From NCBI GenBank assembly GCA_902776765.1, contig CACYRP010000028.1, positions 1 to 64,000 of the forward strand: a stretch of DNA of 64,000 nt. The letters run 5' to 3'. Positions 39,851 through 47,493 of the stretch are shown piece after piece. Origin of the DNA: Fibrobacter succinogenes. GTDB lineage: Bacteria > Fibrobacterota > Fibrobacteria > Fibrobacterales > Fibrobacteraceae. The notes below the pieces were generated by a model. That model worked only from the letters and a program-made list of their open reading frames with translations. It did not search any database and was not told the origin of the DNA. Position 1 is the stretch's first letter, and each line of letters opens with the position of its first letter. Position numbers and translations under genes: made by a program.

Positions 39851-40507
39851 ATGAGTGAACCTAAGGATTTGGAAACTTTGCTTGCGCGCGTTACGGAACG
39901 TCGCCGAGAATTGCTGACTTCTGTTGTGAATCGCCGTACGCGTCATTTTTGCATGGTGCTTGAAGATTTGTTTGACCCACATAACATTTCTGCGGTTATT
40001 CGCACGGCAGAAGTTTTTGGGCTGCAGGATGTGCACATTATCGAAGAAGACAATGCTTACAGTGTGAACAAGTCCATCTTGAAAGGTTCTTATAAATGGA
40101 TGAGCCTTTATCTGTACAAGAAGCGTATGCTCTGTATGGAAAAGCTCCGCGAAAAAGGTTATAAGATTGCTGTTGCAAGTACGAATACCACGAATTCCGT
40201 GCTCGACCTTGATTTGAGCCAGCCGATGGCTTTCTATTTGGGTAGTGAATTTCACGGGAATCACCCGGATACCCTTGCTCATGCCGACTACGAATTCAAA
40301 CTCCCGCAGTACGGTATTACGGAATCCATGAACGTGTCTGTGGCCGGTGGCGTCTTGATGACTTACCTCGATGTGTTCATGCAGAAAGAGGGGCGCGAAA
40401 AGTTTGCGCTGCCGCAGGCCGAAAGAGATGCCTTGCTGCTCGATTGGCTCGACCGTCATGTAAACGGCATTGAAACAAACAGCCCCATTGTGAGAATTGA
40501 AGGGTAG
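39851..40507 (+). CDS. trmH: TrmH-type tRNA (guanosine-18-2'-O)-methyltransferase
   Basis: 218 residues, SPOUT-fold enzyme that methylates the ribose of G18 in the D-loop of tRNAs using S-adenosylmethionine. Key blocks: VLEDLFDPHNISAVIRTAEV (motif 1 with the catalytic Arg), GLQDVHIIEE, GSYKWMSLYLY, MAFYLGSEFHGNHPDTL (motif 2) and YGITESMNVSVAGGVLMTYL (motif 3, the knot). The N-terminal ERRRELLTSVVNRRTRHFCM matches TrmH rather than TrmL or RlmB. Length is normal. Starts two bases after the preceding stop, so translation is probably coupled. Confidence 0.92.
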   Translation: MSEPKDLETLLARVTERRRELLTSVVNRRTRHFCMVLEDLFDPHNISAVIRTAEVFGLQDVHIIEEDNAYSVNKSILKGSYKWMSLYLYKKRMLCMEKLREKGYKIAVASTNTTNSVLDLDLSQPMAFYLGSEFHGNHPDTLAHADYEFKLPQYGITESMNVSVAGGVLMTYLDVFMQKEGREKFALPQAERDALLLDWLDRHVNGIETNSPIVRIEG

Positions 40508-40522
40508 CGGCTTTGCCGCTCG

Positions 40523-40725
40523 TTAGTTACTAAGTGCCTTCGGCACAGTTACTAGTTAATAGTTAGTAGTTACTAGAATTCTTGATATGAAATTCTCTAG
40601 TAACTAGTAACTTGGAACTCACAACTGTTGCGAAGCAACCTCAGTAACTAGTAACTTGGAACTCACAACTGTTGCGAAGCAACCTCAGTAACTAGTAACT
40701 TGGAACTAGTAACTTGATTCTTCCC
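40523..40725. repeat. Heptad repeats plus a 44-bp direct repeat
   Basis: AGTTACT AGTTAAT AGTTAGT AGTTACT at about 40549-40576, then two full 44-bp copies (40599-40642, 40643-40686) and a partial third (40687-40707). Each copy is itself built from 7-mers: AGTAACT, AGTAACT, TGGAACT, CACAACT, GTTGCGA, AGCAACC plus TC. GGTTGC/GCAACC inverted parts lie inside (GTTGCGAAGCAAC). Confidence 0.85.
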
Positions 40726-40766
40726 TTATTTTTTTATACGCCTCCAATGCCAATCGCAAAATATGC

Positions 40767-40781
40767 TAGATTGTTTTTAGA
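40767..40781 (+). promoter_or_regulatory. -10-like box next to mlaD (leaderless candidate)
   Basis: TAGATT at 40767-40772 and 9 nt to the ATG at 40782; no Shine-Dalgarno sequence. Confidence 0.35.
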
Positions 40782-41702
40782 ATGAAAAAGAATACCGCTT
40801 TATATTTTTCTGTCGGACTTGTCGTTCTTCTAGCCATTTTCATCTTGATTTTTGGCATGATTTTCTTGAACGAGAAGGATCTGCGTGAGACTTTTGATGT
40901 GTACCATTTGCGCTTTACACAGGTGAGTACGCTAGTTTTGGATGACCCTGTTAAGATTAACGGTGTGAAGCTTGGTCGAGTGGAATCGATTGAACTTTCT
41001 GGGCATCGCGTGGTGGTGTCGGTCAGACTTAAGTCAAATGTGAAAATTCCAAAGGATTCCGAAGTTCGTGTACAGAACATCGGAATTATGGGTGAACGCC
41101 AGATCGGTATGATTCTCGGCGATTCCGAAGAGTATTTTGTACCGGGCGATACTATTAATGGTCAGTTCGATGCTGGCATTGCCGAAGCGCTTGGCCTTGC
41201 CGGCGAAGTTTGCGATTCTACGAAGGTGTTGCTTGAAGCGGTAAAGACAGCGCTGAATGGAACGATTGCGAATCCGGATTTCCAGGATCGATTCAAGACG
41301 CTTCTCGTGAAAGCTGAAAATCTTGAAGATCGCTTGATGTCGCTTGTGGTGACGACCGATCCGCAGCTCAAGAAGAGCCTTGCGAACCTCAATAAAGTTA
41401 CGGTGAAGGTGAATGAGCTTGTCGATGGGGTCAAGGAACCGATTAACGGTCTCTTTGCCGGAACGGATAAAGTTATGGGTAACGCCAACCATTTGATTTC
41501 GGAACTGGAAGGCGTGACAAAGCATTTGGATGGGCTGATTGCTAAGGTGCAGGCCAAGATGGATTCAAAGGATAATACCGTTGGTATCTTGCTTAATGAT
41601 AGACAACTTCACGATGACCTCGTGAAAACGGTACACTCCGCTGACAGCCTGTTCAAGATCATCCTGCAGGATGGCCTTGATATTAATGTGGATTTCTTCT
41701 GA
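40782..41702 (+). CDS. MlaD/MCE-family lipid-transport protein
   Basis: 306 residues. One N-terminal membrane helix (YFSVGLVVLLAIFILIFGMI) and an MCE domain: FTQVSTLVLDDPVKINGVKL, GRVESIEL, VKIPKDSEVRVQNIGIMGER and QIGMILGDSE. The following about 170 residues are helical with coiled-coil pattern (VKVNELVDGVKEPINGLFAG). The protein is expected to form a hexamer on an inner-membrane MlaFE-type ABC transporter and move phospholipids across the periplasm. No MlaE/MlaF genes lie next to it here; they may be elsewhere. It precedes the HPr gene by 7 nt, so the two may share a transcript. Confidence 0.88.
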   Translation: MKKNTALYFSVGLVVLLAIFILIFGMIFLNEKDLRETFDVYHLRFTQVSTLVLDDPVKINGVKLGRVESIELSGHRVVVSVRLKSNVKIPKDSEVRVQNIGIMGERQIGMILGDSEEYFVPGDTINGQFDAGIAEALGLAGEVCDSTKVLLEAVKTALNGTIANPDFQDRFKTLLVKAENLEDRLMSLVVTTDPQLKKSLANLNKVTVKVNELVDGVKEPINGLFAGTDKVMGNANHLISELEGVTKHLDGLIAKVQAKMDSKDNTVGILLNDRQLHDDLVKTVHSADSLFKIILQDGLDINVDFF

Positions 41703-41709
41703 GGAATTG

Positions 41710-41982
41710 ATGATTACAAAGTTATTTACAGTTTCCAACAAATTGGGTATTCACGCTCGACCGGCCGGTATGATAGTTGATATCACGGGCCAGGCAAAGA
41801 GCGATGTGTCCATTGTATTTGATGGATCAAAGGCCAATGCGAAGAGCATCCTTAACGTGATGATGCTTGCAATCCCTGCGGGTTCCGAAGTCAAGTTCGA
41901 AATCGATGGCGAGGATGAAGAGCTTGTCGTTCAGCAGTTGGAAAAGCTTTTTGATGACCACTTCAACGAAGAACCCTGCTAA
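41710..41982 (+). CDS. ptsH: HPr-family phosphocarrier protein
   Basis: 90 residues from ATG 41710 with GAGGAATTG upstream. KLGIHARPAGMIV holds the phosphorylated His15, and ANAKSILNVMMLAI the regulatory Ser46 site recognised by HPr kinase in organisms that have it. Length is right for HPr. It accepts phosphate from Enzyme I, encoded by the next gene, which begins inside the HPr frame (29-bp overlap). No sugar-specific EII is seen nearby, so the system may be regulatory or use distant EIIs. Confidence 0.92.
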   Translation: MITKLFTVSNKLGIHARPAGMIVDITGQAKSDVSIVFDGSKANAKSILNVMMLAIPAGSEVKFEIDGEDEELVVQQLEKLFDDHFNEEPC

Positions 41983-43792
41983 TTTTGTGGCGAAATCCGC
42001 TGATGCTTCTTCCCGGAAGTCTCCGAGGACGGAGCTTGTCGGTGTGCCCTCGTCTCCGGGCTTTGCCATGGGGACGGTGTTCCCTGTTGCAAACCGTGAA
42101 TTTTCTGTAGTCGATGAGAATCTTCCAGAAAGCCGCCTTGCTGCTGAAGAACAGATGTTCTTGAAGGCTATCAGCAAGACTTCCAAAGAAATTGCTCAAA
42201 TCAAAGAAATTTCAGAAACCAGAGTTGGTGTCAAGGACAGCCTGATTTTTGCAACCCACTTGATGATCTTGCAAGATCCGGGACTCGTGAATGGAGTCCT
42301 CGACAAGATCAAGAAGAAGCACAAGAATGCGAAGTGGGCGGTGCATGTTGTATTCAATGCCTACATCGAAAAGTTCGAGAAGGTTGATTCTCCAGCCATG
42401 CGTGACAAGGCCGCTGACCTTAGGGATTTGTACAATCGCCTGATGTCTGCGATGGACGACTCCGGACCGGTATTGGAGGATGTGGCTGACGAAGAAGGCA
42501 TTGTTCTTGTAGCCCATGAATTTGTTCCAAGTTTCTTGATGACGCTCAAGCCGGGACAAGTGAATGCAATCGTGATGGATACCGGTGGCCGTACGAGCCA
42601 CGTGGCCATTTTGTCGAGAGCGTTACAAATCCCAGCAGTCTCGGGCCTTAGAAATGTGGCGGCCCTTGTCAAGAGCGGCGATACGATTATCGTTGACGGT
42701 GCTGATGGTAAAGTTATCATCAATCCGAACGAAGACGATATTCGCAAGTTCCATGAACGTCAGGAAATGTTCGAACGCCAGCGCCGTGAACTTTTCACGA
42801 TGCGCCAGCTGGAGCCGATGACTCGCGATGGCAAGTACATCGTGTTGCACGCTAACATCGAAATTCCGACAGAAGCGGACAAAGTAACGGACTTTGGCGC
42901 AACGGGTATCGGCCTTTACCGTTCTGAATTCTTGTTCTTTAGGAAGGATACTCCGACCGAAGCGGAACAGGAAAGCGCTTACAGGCATATCCTTGAAAAG
43001 ATGAATCCGTTCCCGGTTGTGATTCGTACGCTTGATGCGGGTGGCGATAAGCTTGTGTCGGGTGTTTCGGCGGTGAACGAATCAAACCCGTTTATGGGTT
43101 GGCGTTCTATCCGTGTGTGCCTGGACCGCGAAGATATTTTCATTACGCAGTTGCGTGCGCTGTTGCTTGCCAATACGACAGGGAACTTGCGCATTTTGCT
43201 CCCGATGATTTCGAGCATGACTGAACTCAGGCGTGCAAAGGCTTGCATTGCAAAAGCCCGCAAACAGTTGGAAGACGAAGGCCATAAATTGCCGGTTGTG
43301 AAAATCGGCTCGATGATTGAAGTGCCTGCGGCCGTAATGATTGTGGATAAACTTGCTAAGGAAGTGGATTTCTTTAGCTTGGGTACTAATGACTTGATCC
43401 AATTTACGCTTGCTGTGGACCGTACGAACGAACTTATTACGGATATGTTCCAACCGCATCACCCCTCTGTGCTCAGCATGATTTACCAGACTGTGGTGGC
43501 GGCGCACCGTGAGGGAATCCCGGTTGCTGTTTGCGGTGAAATGTGTACGGACCCGATGAGCGTATTGTTGTTGGTGGGGCTTGGTGTTGATGAACTTTCG
43601 ATGACTCCGTGGAGTGTGATGACCACGAAGAAAATTATCCGTTCTATCAACTTTGAAGATGTTCGTGATGCTGCATTGACTGTCTTGCAAATGGATGATG
43701 CCGAAAGTGTGAATGAGTTTTTACATAAGAAGTATGCTCAAACGATTATGGAACTCGGTATCTCTGGATTTGTGGGACAGGTTGAAAAATAA
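41954..43792 (+). CDS. ptsI: Phosphoenolpyruvate-protein phosphotransferase (PTS Enzyme I)
   Basis: 612 residues; ATG 41954 lies within ptsH. After an unusual about 25-residue Ser/Lys-rich N-terminal extension comes VGVPSSPGFAMGTVF, the HPr-binding helical domain, GGRTSHVAIL with the phospho-His at about 216, the PEP-binding barrel with GIGLYRSEFLFF, VVIRTLDAGGDKLV, SIRVCLDREDIF, KIGSMIEVPAAVMIVDKLAK, FFSLGTNDLIQFTLAVDRTN and VAVCGEMCTDP (catalytic Cys). The length is about 35 longer than usual, partly from the N-terminal extension. It transfers phosphate from PEP to HPr. Confidence 0.95.
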   Translation: MTTSTKNPANFVAKSADASSRKSPRTELVGVPSSPGFAMGTVFPVANREFSVVDENLPESRLAAEEQMFLKAISKTSKEIAQIKEISETRVGVKDSLIFATHLMILQDPGLVNGVLDKIKKKHKNAKWAVHVVFNAYIEKFEKVDSPAMRDKAADLRDLYNRLMSAMDDSGPVLEDVADEEGIVLVAHEFVPSFLMTLKPGQVNAIVMDTGGRTSHVAILSRALQIPAVSGLRNVAALVKSGDTIIVDGADGKVIINPNEDDIRKFHERQEMFERQRRELFTMRQLEPMTRDGKYIVLHANIEIPTEADKVTDFGATGIGLYRSEFLFFRKDTPTEAEQESAYRHILEKMNPFPVVIRTLDAGGDKLVSGVSAVNESNPFMGWRSIRVCLDREDIFITQLRALLLANTTGNLRILLPMISSMTELRRAKACIAKARKQLEDEGHKLPVVKIGSMIEVPAAVMIVDKLAKEVDFFSLGTNDLIQFTLAVDRTNELITDMFQPHHPSVLSMIYQTVVAAHREGIPVAVCGEMCTDPMSVLLLVGLGVDELSMTPWSVMTTKKIIRSINFEDVRDAALTVLQMDDAESVNEFLHKKYAQTIMELGISGFVGQVEK

Positions 43793-43809
43793 AAATAGTT
43801 GGTTTGTAA

Positions 43810-46107
43810 ATGAAATTGTTTTATTCGTTGTTGTTTGTATGCACAACCGCCTTGTATGCTCAGGCGGATGGTTCAGTATATTCTTTGTACAAGTCCCCGT
43901 TTTCGGATCAGGAAATGGTAGCTCCGGATCAGTTTCAGGATGCTGTTATCCGTGCGGCCCGTGCAAAGAAAACAATGAATGATATTTCGGTTTCGCAGAA
44001 TCATCGTGATTTTGCTCGTGCTGCTTATTACTATTACAGTGGCCAGTGGGATAGCGCCTATGTGGCATACAATTCTTTGCGCAGACGCGAACCTGAATTG
44101 TTGGGCTCGGTTGTACTCCGCATGGCGAAGGCCAATTTTAAGCAAGAACAGTATGCCAAGATGCGCGAAACGCTCCGCCTTGAAAAGAGCCTGGAAAATG
44201 ACAAGGCCTGGCGCGAGTCGGCAGACCGCATGAGAATTGAAGCTACGATGGCCGATTTCTCGCTGAATGATGTGGCTCGTGCAGATTCGTTGATGGTGTA
44301 TTTGAACGGAAATCCTGATGGCGATGAAGTTGATCCGCTAAAGTATCGCTACGCTCGCTATTTGGAAGATTCTTACCAGTTGAAGCAGGCGAAGCGCATG
44401 TACATGAAGCTCTTGACGAGCCGTACCGCGTACAAGGATTCTGCTTATGCTTCTATTCGCCGTTTGAGAGAAGTGCTTGGTACTCCGGAATCGCTTGCAG
44501 AAAAAGTCGCCTATGCAAAGATGGCATGCACCAAGGACGAAATGAAAAATTGCTTGGAACTGCTCGATTCCATCCAGATCATGGATGCGCAATTGGTTCA
44601 AAAAAATCCGGTTGTGGCTGTGGTGCTCGAAGATCCGGCTTATTCGCGATTAAAAAAAAGTACGCTTGATTTGAATACGCGCATTGTGCTGTGGGAAAAA
44701 CGCGCTGGTGCTTTACGTGCGCTGAACCGCAATGCCGAAGCCATTGAACAATTCCGTTTTTTGATTGAAAACGTGGAAGCGCGCCCGTCTTGGATTCAGG
44801 CGATTCTCAAGCTTTACCGCAAGGAAGCTGCGGGGCTTTTTGACGAAGAAATCCATACGTACGATTCTCTTTTACAGGACGTAAGCCAGTTCAGCAATGA
44901 AAATGCCAACAATCTTTGGTTGCGTGGTTTTGAATTCGAACAAAAGCTGATGTACGACAAGGCCATAGAGTGCTACAAGAAACTCATCCACAAACGCTTT
45001 AAGAGCAATTTAAAACGCCAATGGGCGAGGTTCCGCATTGGCTACTGCTACTTTAAGCGCGGCATGTGGGTCGAGGCGGCTGCTTATTTCCGCGATGCGA
45101 CCAAGGATCCGTTCTTGTGGAGCGGTAGTGCTTCGAGAATGTTCCTCGGCGATTCGTATATGAAAATGGGCGAGGATTCTCTTGCTCGTGCGGCATACCT
45201 CGATTGTATCAAGGATTTCCCGCTTTCGTACTATGCTCACCGCAGCCGCACGAAACTCTTGGATAATCACTTGATGCCGGCGGATCAGATTCCTTACGCT
45301 CATGGCGTGCCAATGTCGCATGCGGCAACGCTCGACTGGATTCGCTCTGTGAACAAACTTGGCAAGGCCGATGCCTCGTACAGCAAGGAACGTTTTGAAA
45401 AAATCAAGAAGTTGTTCTTGTATGGCTTTGAAGAAGAAGCTTTCAGGTTGTATGAAGATGTCAAGAAGAAAAATTTCAAGCGTCTTGATTTCCTTTACGA
45501 ATATGGAAAGCTGTTCTACGAGATGGGCGAAACTGCAGCCGGTTACAGGCTTGCACGCCAATTCCAAGCGAAGATGGATAGGCGCTTGTTGATGACTCCG
45601 CCGATTGATGTGTTGCATTATCTTTTCCCGGTGCCATATGCCGATCCGGTCGTTTACCATTCTGGAAGCAATATCGATCCGTTCTTTGTGTATAGCGTGA
45701 TGCGCCAGGAATCTATTTTTGATTTCCAGATAACATCTCCGGCTGGTGCCTGCGGCCTTTTGCAGATTATGCCTGCGACGGGCAAGATGCTTGCCGACAA
45801 GGAAGATATCAAGAATTTCAATCCGAAACGCTTGTACAACGCCTACATGAATATCCGCCTGGGAATCCGTTACTTGACGGACCTCAAGGAAGAATACAAG
45901 AACGATTACATGTATGTGCTTTGCAACTACAATGCCGGCCCCAAACCGACAAAGCGCTGGCAATCCGAAAGTGATGGCCTCCCGTGGGATTTACGCGTCG
46001 AAGAAATCAGCTACTGGGAAACCCGCGACTATGTTAAACGCGTCATGGGTAATTATTGGATTTATAAAGAGATTTATGATAATTCGGATGTAGGAAGTAG
46101 GAATTAG
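43810..46107 (+). CDS. Soluble lytic transglycosylase, Slt70-like
   Basis: 765 residues with a signal peptide (FYSLLFVCTTALYAQA). Residues about 45-620 are helical repeats (many TPR-like pairs such as WDSAYVAYNSLRRREPELLG), the superhelical ring seen in Slt70. The catalytic SLT domain is at the C-terminus: YSVMRQESIFDFQITSPAGA (catalytic Glu about 634), CGLLQIMPATGKMLA, NAYMNIRLGIRYLTDLKEEY, LCNYNAGPKP and ETRDYVKRVMGNYWIYKEI. It cleaves peptidoglycan to 1,6-anhydro-muropeptides in the periplasm. Starts 17 nt after ptsI, but function gives no link. Followed by heptad repeats. Confidence 0.92.
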   Translation: MKLFYSLLFVCTTALYAQADGSVYSLYKSPFSDQEMVAPDQFQDAVIRAARAKKTMNDISVSQNHRDFARAAYYYYSGQWDSAYVAYNSLRRREPELLGSVVLRMAKANFKQEQYAKMRETLRLEKSLENDKAWRESADRMRIEATMADFSLNDVARADSLMVYLNGNPDGDEVDPLKYRYARYLEDSYQLKQAKRMYMKLLTSRTAYKDSAYASIRRLREVLGTPESLAEKVAYAKMACTKDEMKNCLELLDSIQIMDAQLVQKNPVVAVVLEDPAYSRLKKSTLDLNTRIVLWEKRAGALRALNRNAEAIEQFRFLIENVEARPSWIQAILKLYRKEAAGLFDEEIHTYDSLLQDVSQFSNENANNLWLRGFEFEQKLMYDKAIECYKKLIHKRFKSNLKRQWARFRIGYCYFKRGMWVEAAAYFRDATKDPFLWSGSASRMFLGDSYMKMGEDSLARAAYLDCIKDFPLSYYAHRSRTKLLDNHLMPADQIPYAHGVPMSHAATLDWIRSVNKLGKADASYSKERFEKIKKLFLYGFEEEAFRLYEDVKKKNFKRLDFLYEYGKLFYEMGETAAGYRLARQFQAKMDRRLLMTPPIDVLHYLFPVPYADPVVYHSGSNIDPFFVYSVMRQESIFDFQITSPAGACGLLQIMPATGKMLADKEDIKNFNPKRLYNAYMNIRLGIRYLTDLKEEYKNDYMYVLCNYNAGPKPTKRWQSESDGLPWDLRVEEISYWETRDYVKRVMGNYWIYKEIYDNSDVGSRN

Positions 46108-46109
46108 AG

Positions 46110-46145
<36 letters not shown>

Positions 46146-46183
46146 ACAGTCTTCCTCTATATGTTTTAAGATGGTTTGTGCAT

Positions 46184-46552
46184 ATGGAATCGAATTATAA
46201 GAATCTGGTTGTTTGGCAAAAGTCAATGGCGTTGACTGTGAACATTTATAAAATTGTAAAGAAATTACCTAAAGAAGAGATGTTTGCATTATCTGATCAA
46301 ATGAGGAGAGCTGCTGTTTCTATTCCTTCTAATATAGCTGAGGGGTGTGGTAGACGTTTACAAGGTGAGTTGAAGTATTTTTTGCGAATTGCGTGTGGAT
46401 CGGCTGCTGAGTTAGAAACTCAAATGCAAATCTGTTTGAATCTTGGATATTTGCAATCCGAAGATATAGAAGAATCCTTGTGCTTATTGCATGAAGTTGA
46501 AAAAATGCTTAACTCTTTTATGAATTCAAAAAAACTAAGTTCTGCCAACTAA
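46184..46552 (+). CDS. Four-helix-bundle protein of the 23S rRNA intervening-sequence (IVS) family
   Basis: 122 residues from ATG 46184. The family pattern is clear: NLVVWQKSMALTVNIYKIVK, KLPKEEMFALSDQMRRAAVS, IPSNIAEGCGRRLQGELKYF, LRIACGSAAELETQMQICLN. Such genes occur inside 23S rRNA spacers and as free-standing units; a related fold is used as the accessory protein Avd in diversity-generating retroelements. Here there is no rRNA, reverse transcriptase or template repeat near. The gene is bracketed by inverted heptad repeats, and its last codons are part of the right-hand repeat. AT-rich compared with neighbours, suggesting transfer. Confidence 0.88.
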   Translation: MESNYKNLVVWQKSMALTVNIYKIVKKLPKEEMFALSDQMRRAAVSIPSNIAEGCGRRLQGELKYFLRIACGSAAELETQMQICLNLGYLQSEDIEESLCLLHEVEKMLNSFMNSKKLSSAN

Positions 46553-46561
46553 GTTCTGCCA
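46534..46561. repeat. Two copies of the 14-mer AACTAAGTTCTGCC
   Basis: Exact tandem copies at 46534-46547 and 46548-46561, each two 7-mers long; the stop codon of the four-helix-bundle gene (TAA 46550-46552) lies in the second copy. CTAAGTTC is the inverse of GAACTTAG in the left-hand array. Confidence 0.88.
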
Positions 46562-46567
46562 ACTGCT

Positions 46568-47431
46568 ATGCTATTCCTACTCTTAACCATCGGTCCTGCG
46601 TTTTTGTTTGCTTGCGGCAATATCTTGGAGAAATCCGGGGTGTCCACTGTGGGCAAGCGTACTGGTGGAACTTCTAAACCCTGGGAATTTTTTAAGGGCA
46701 TTATTACGAATGGGTATTGGTGGCTTGGAATTTGCTGTTCCGGGCTTGCGACGCTGGGCTATTACATTGCCATGGCGCAATACGACCTTTCCCAGGTGCA
46801 ACCGATGATGGTCTTGAATCCGGTGCTTACGGCGCTGATGGGCTTTTGCATTTTGAAGGAAGTTTTGACCAAGCGCATCGTGGTGGCGATTTGCTTTGTG
46901 GTGGCCGGGCTTTTGTATTCGGTGGAAAACTTGGGCGAATCGACGGCGGTGCAGAATATCGCGACGCTTTGGGCGTATGCGGGCGGGCTCTGCTTTGCAA
47001 CGCTAATTGCGCATCTTTGGGTAAAAGACCGCGAAATGGTGGATTCGCTCATCATGGGCGTGGGTTTTGGGCTTTCGGCGGCTTTCTACAAGAGTCTGGC
47101 GATGGATTTTGACCTCGACCACATCGAATTTTCATCGGTGGCGAACTTGCTTATGGATTTTAGGACGCTTGGCTATGTGGTGACCTATGGCATTGCATTT
47201 TTGTATTCGCAAGTGTCGTTTTCGCGCGGACGTGCGCTGTTTATTATCCCGTTCAGTGCGGCTGTCGGTGCTGCGGTTCCGACCTTGGCCGGGGCACTTG
47301 TTTTTTACGAAGCTTTCCCGATGGGCAAGGTGATTTCTGTGTCGCTCGTGCTGATTGGCGCCTGTCTCTTTATTGTTCGCAGACCGCGCCGAAAGAAAGT
47401 GGTTGCTTCGGAACTCGAAAATAAGAAGTAG
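46568..47431 (+). CDS. EamA-like (DMT superfamily) transporter
   Basis: 287 residues with about nine to ten membrane helices in two EamA-type halves: FLLLTIGPAFLFACGNILEK and GYYIAMAQYDLSQVQPMMVL, NPVLTALMGFCILKEVLTKR (typical end of half one), and later FLYSQVSFSRGRALFIIPFS, GALVFYEAFPMGKVISVSLV (end of half two). The cytoplasmic end is basic (RRPRRKKV). The substrate is unknown; family members export amino acids or metabolites. The start at ATG 46568 lies immediately after the 14-mer repeat, so the repeat arrays may affect its transcription or ribosome access; no ribosome binding site is seen. Confidence 0.82.
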   Translation: MLFLLLTIGPAFLFACGNILEKSGVSTVGKRTGGTSKPWEFFKGIITNGYWWLGICCSGLATLGYYIAMAQYDLSQVQPMMVLNPVLTALMGFCILKEVLTKRIVVAICFVVAGLLYSVENLGESTAVQNIATLWAYAGGLCFATLIAHLWVKDREMVDSLIMGVGFGLSAAFYKSLAMDFDLDHIEFSSVANLLMDFRTLGYVVTYGIAFLYSQVSFSRGRALFIIPFSAAVGAAVPTLAGALVFYEAFPMGKVISVSLVLIGACLFIVRRPRRKKVVASELENKK

Positions 47432-47480
47432 TTTTTTTCTTATATTCCGAGCCCGGCATTCCAAATACTCAAGCATAATA

Positions 47481-47493
47481 TATATTCCACATT
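47481..47493 (+). promoter_or_regulatory. -10-like box next to the CotH-kinase gene (leaderless candidate)
   Basis: TATATT at 47481-47486, then CCACATT and ATG at 47494: 7 nt gap, no Shine-Dalgarno sequence. Confidence 0.45.

Noticed and set aside
46184-46552. Diversity-generating retroelement with Avd
   Set aside because: The four-helix-bundle protein is of the right superfamily, but there is no reverse transcriptase and no template/variable repeat pair nearby.
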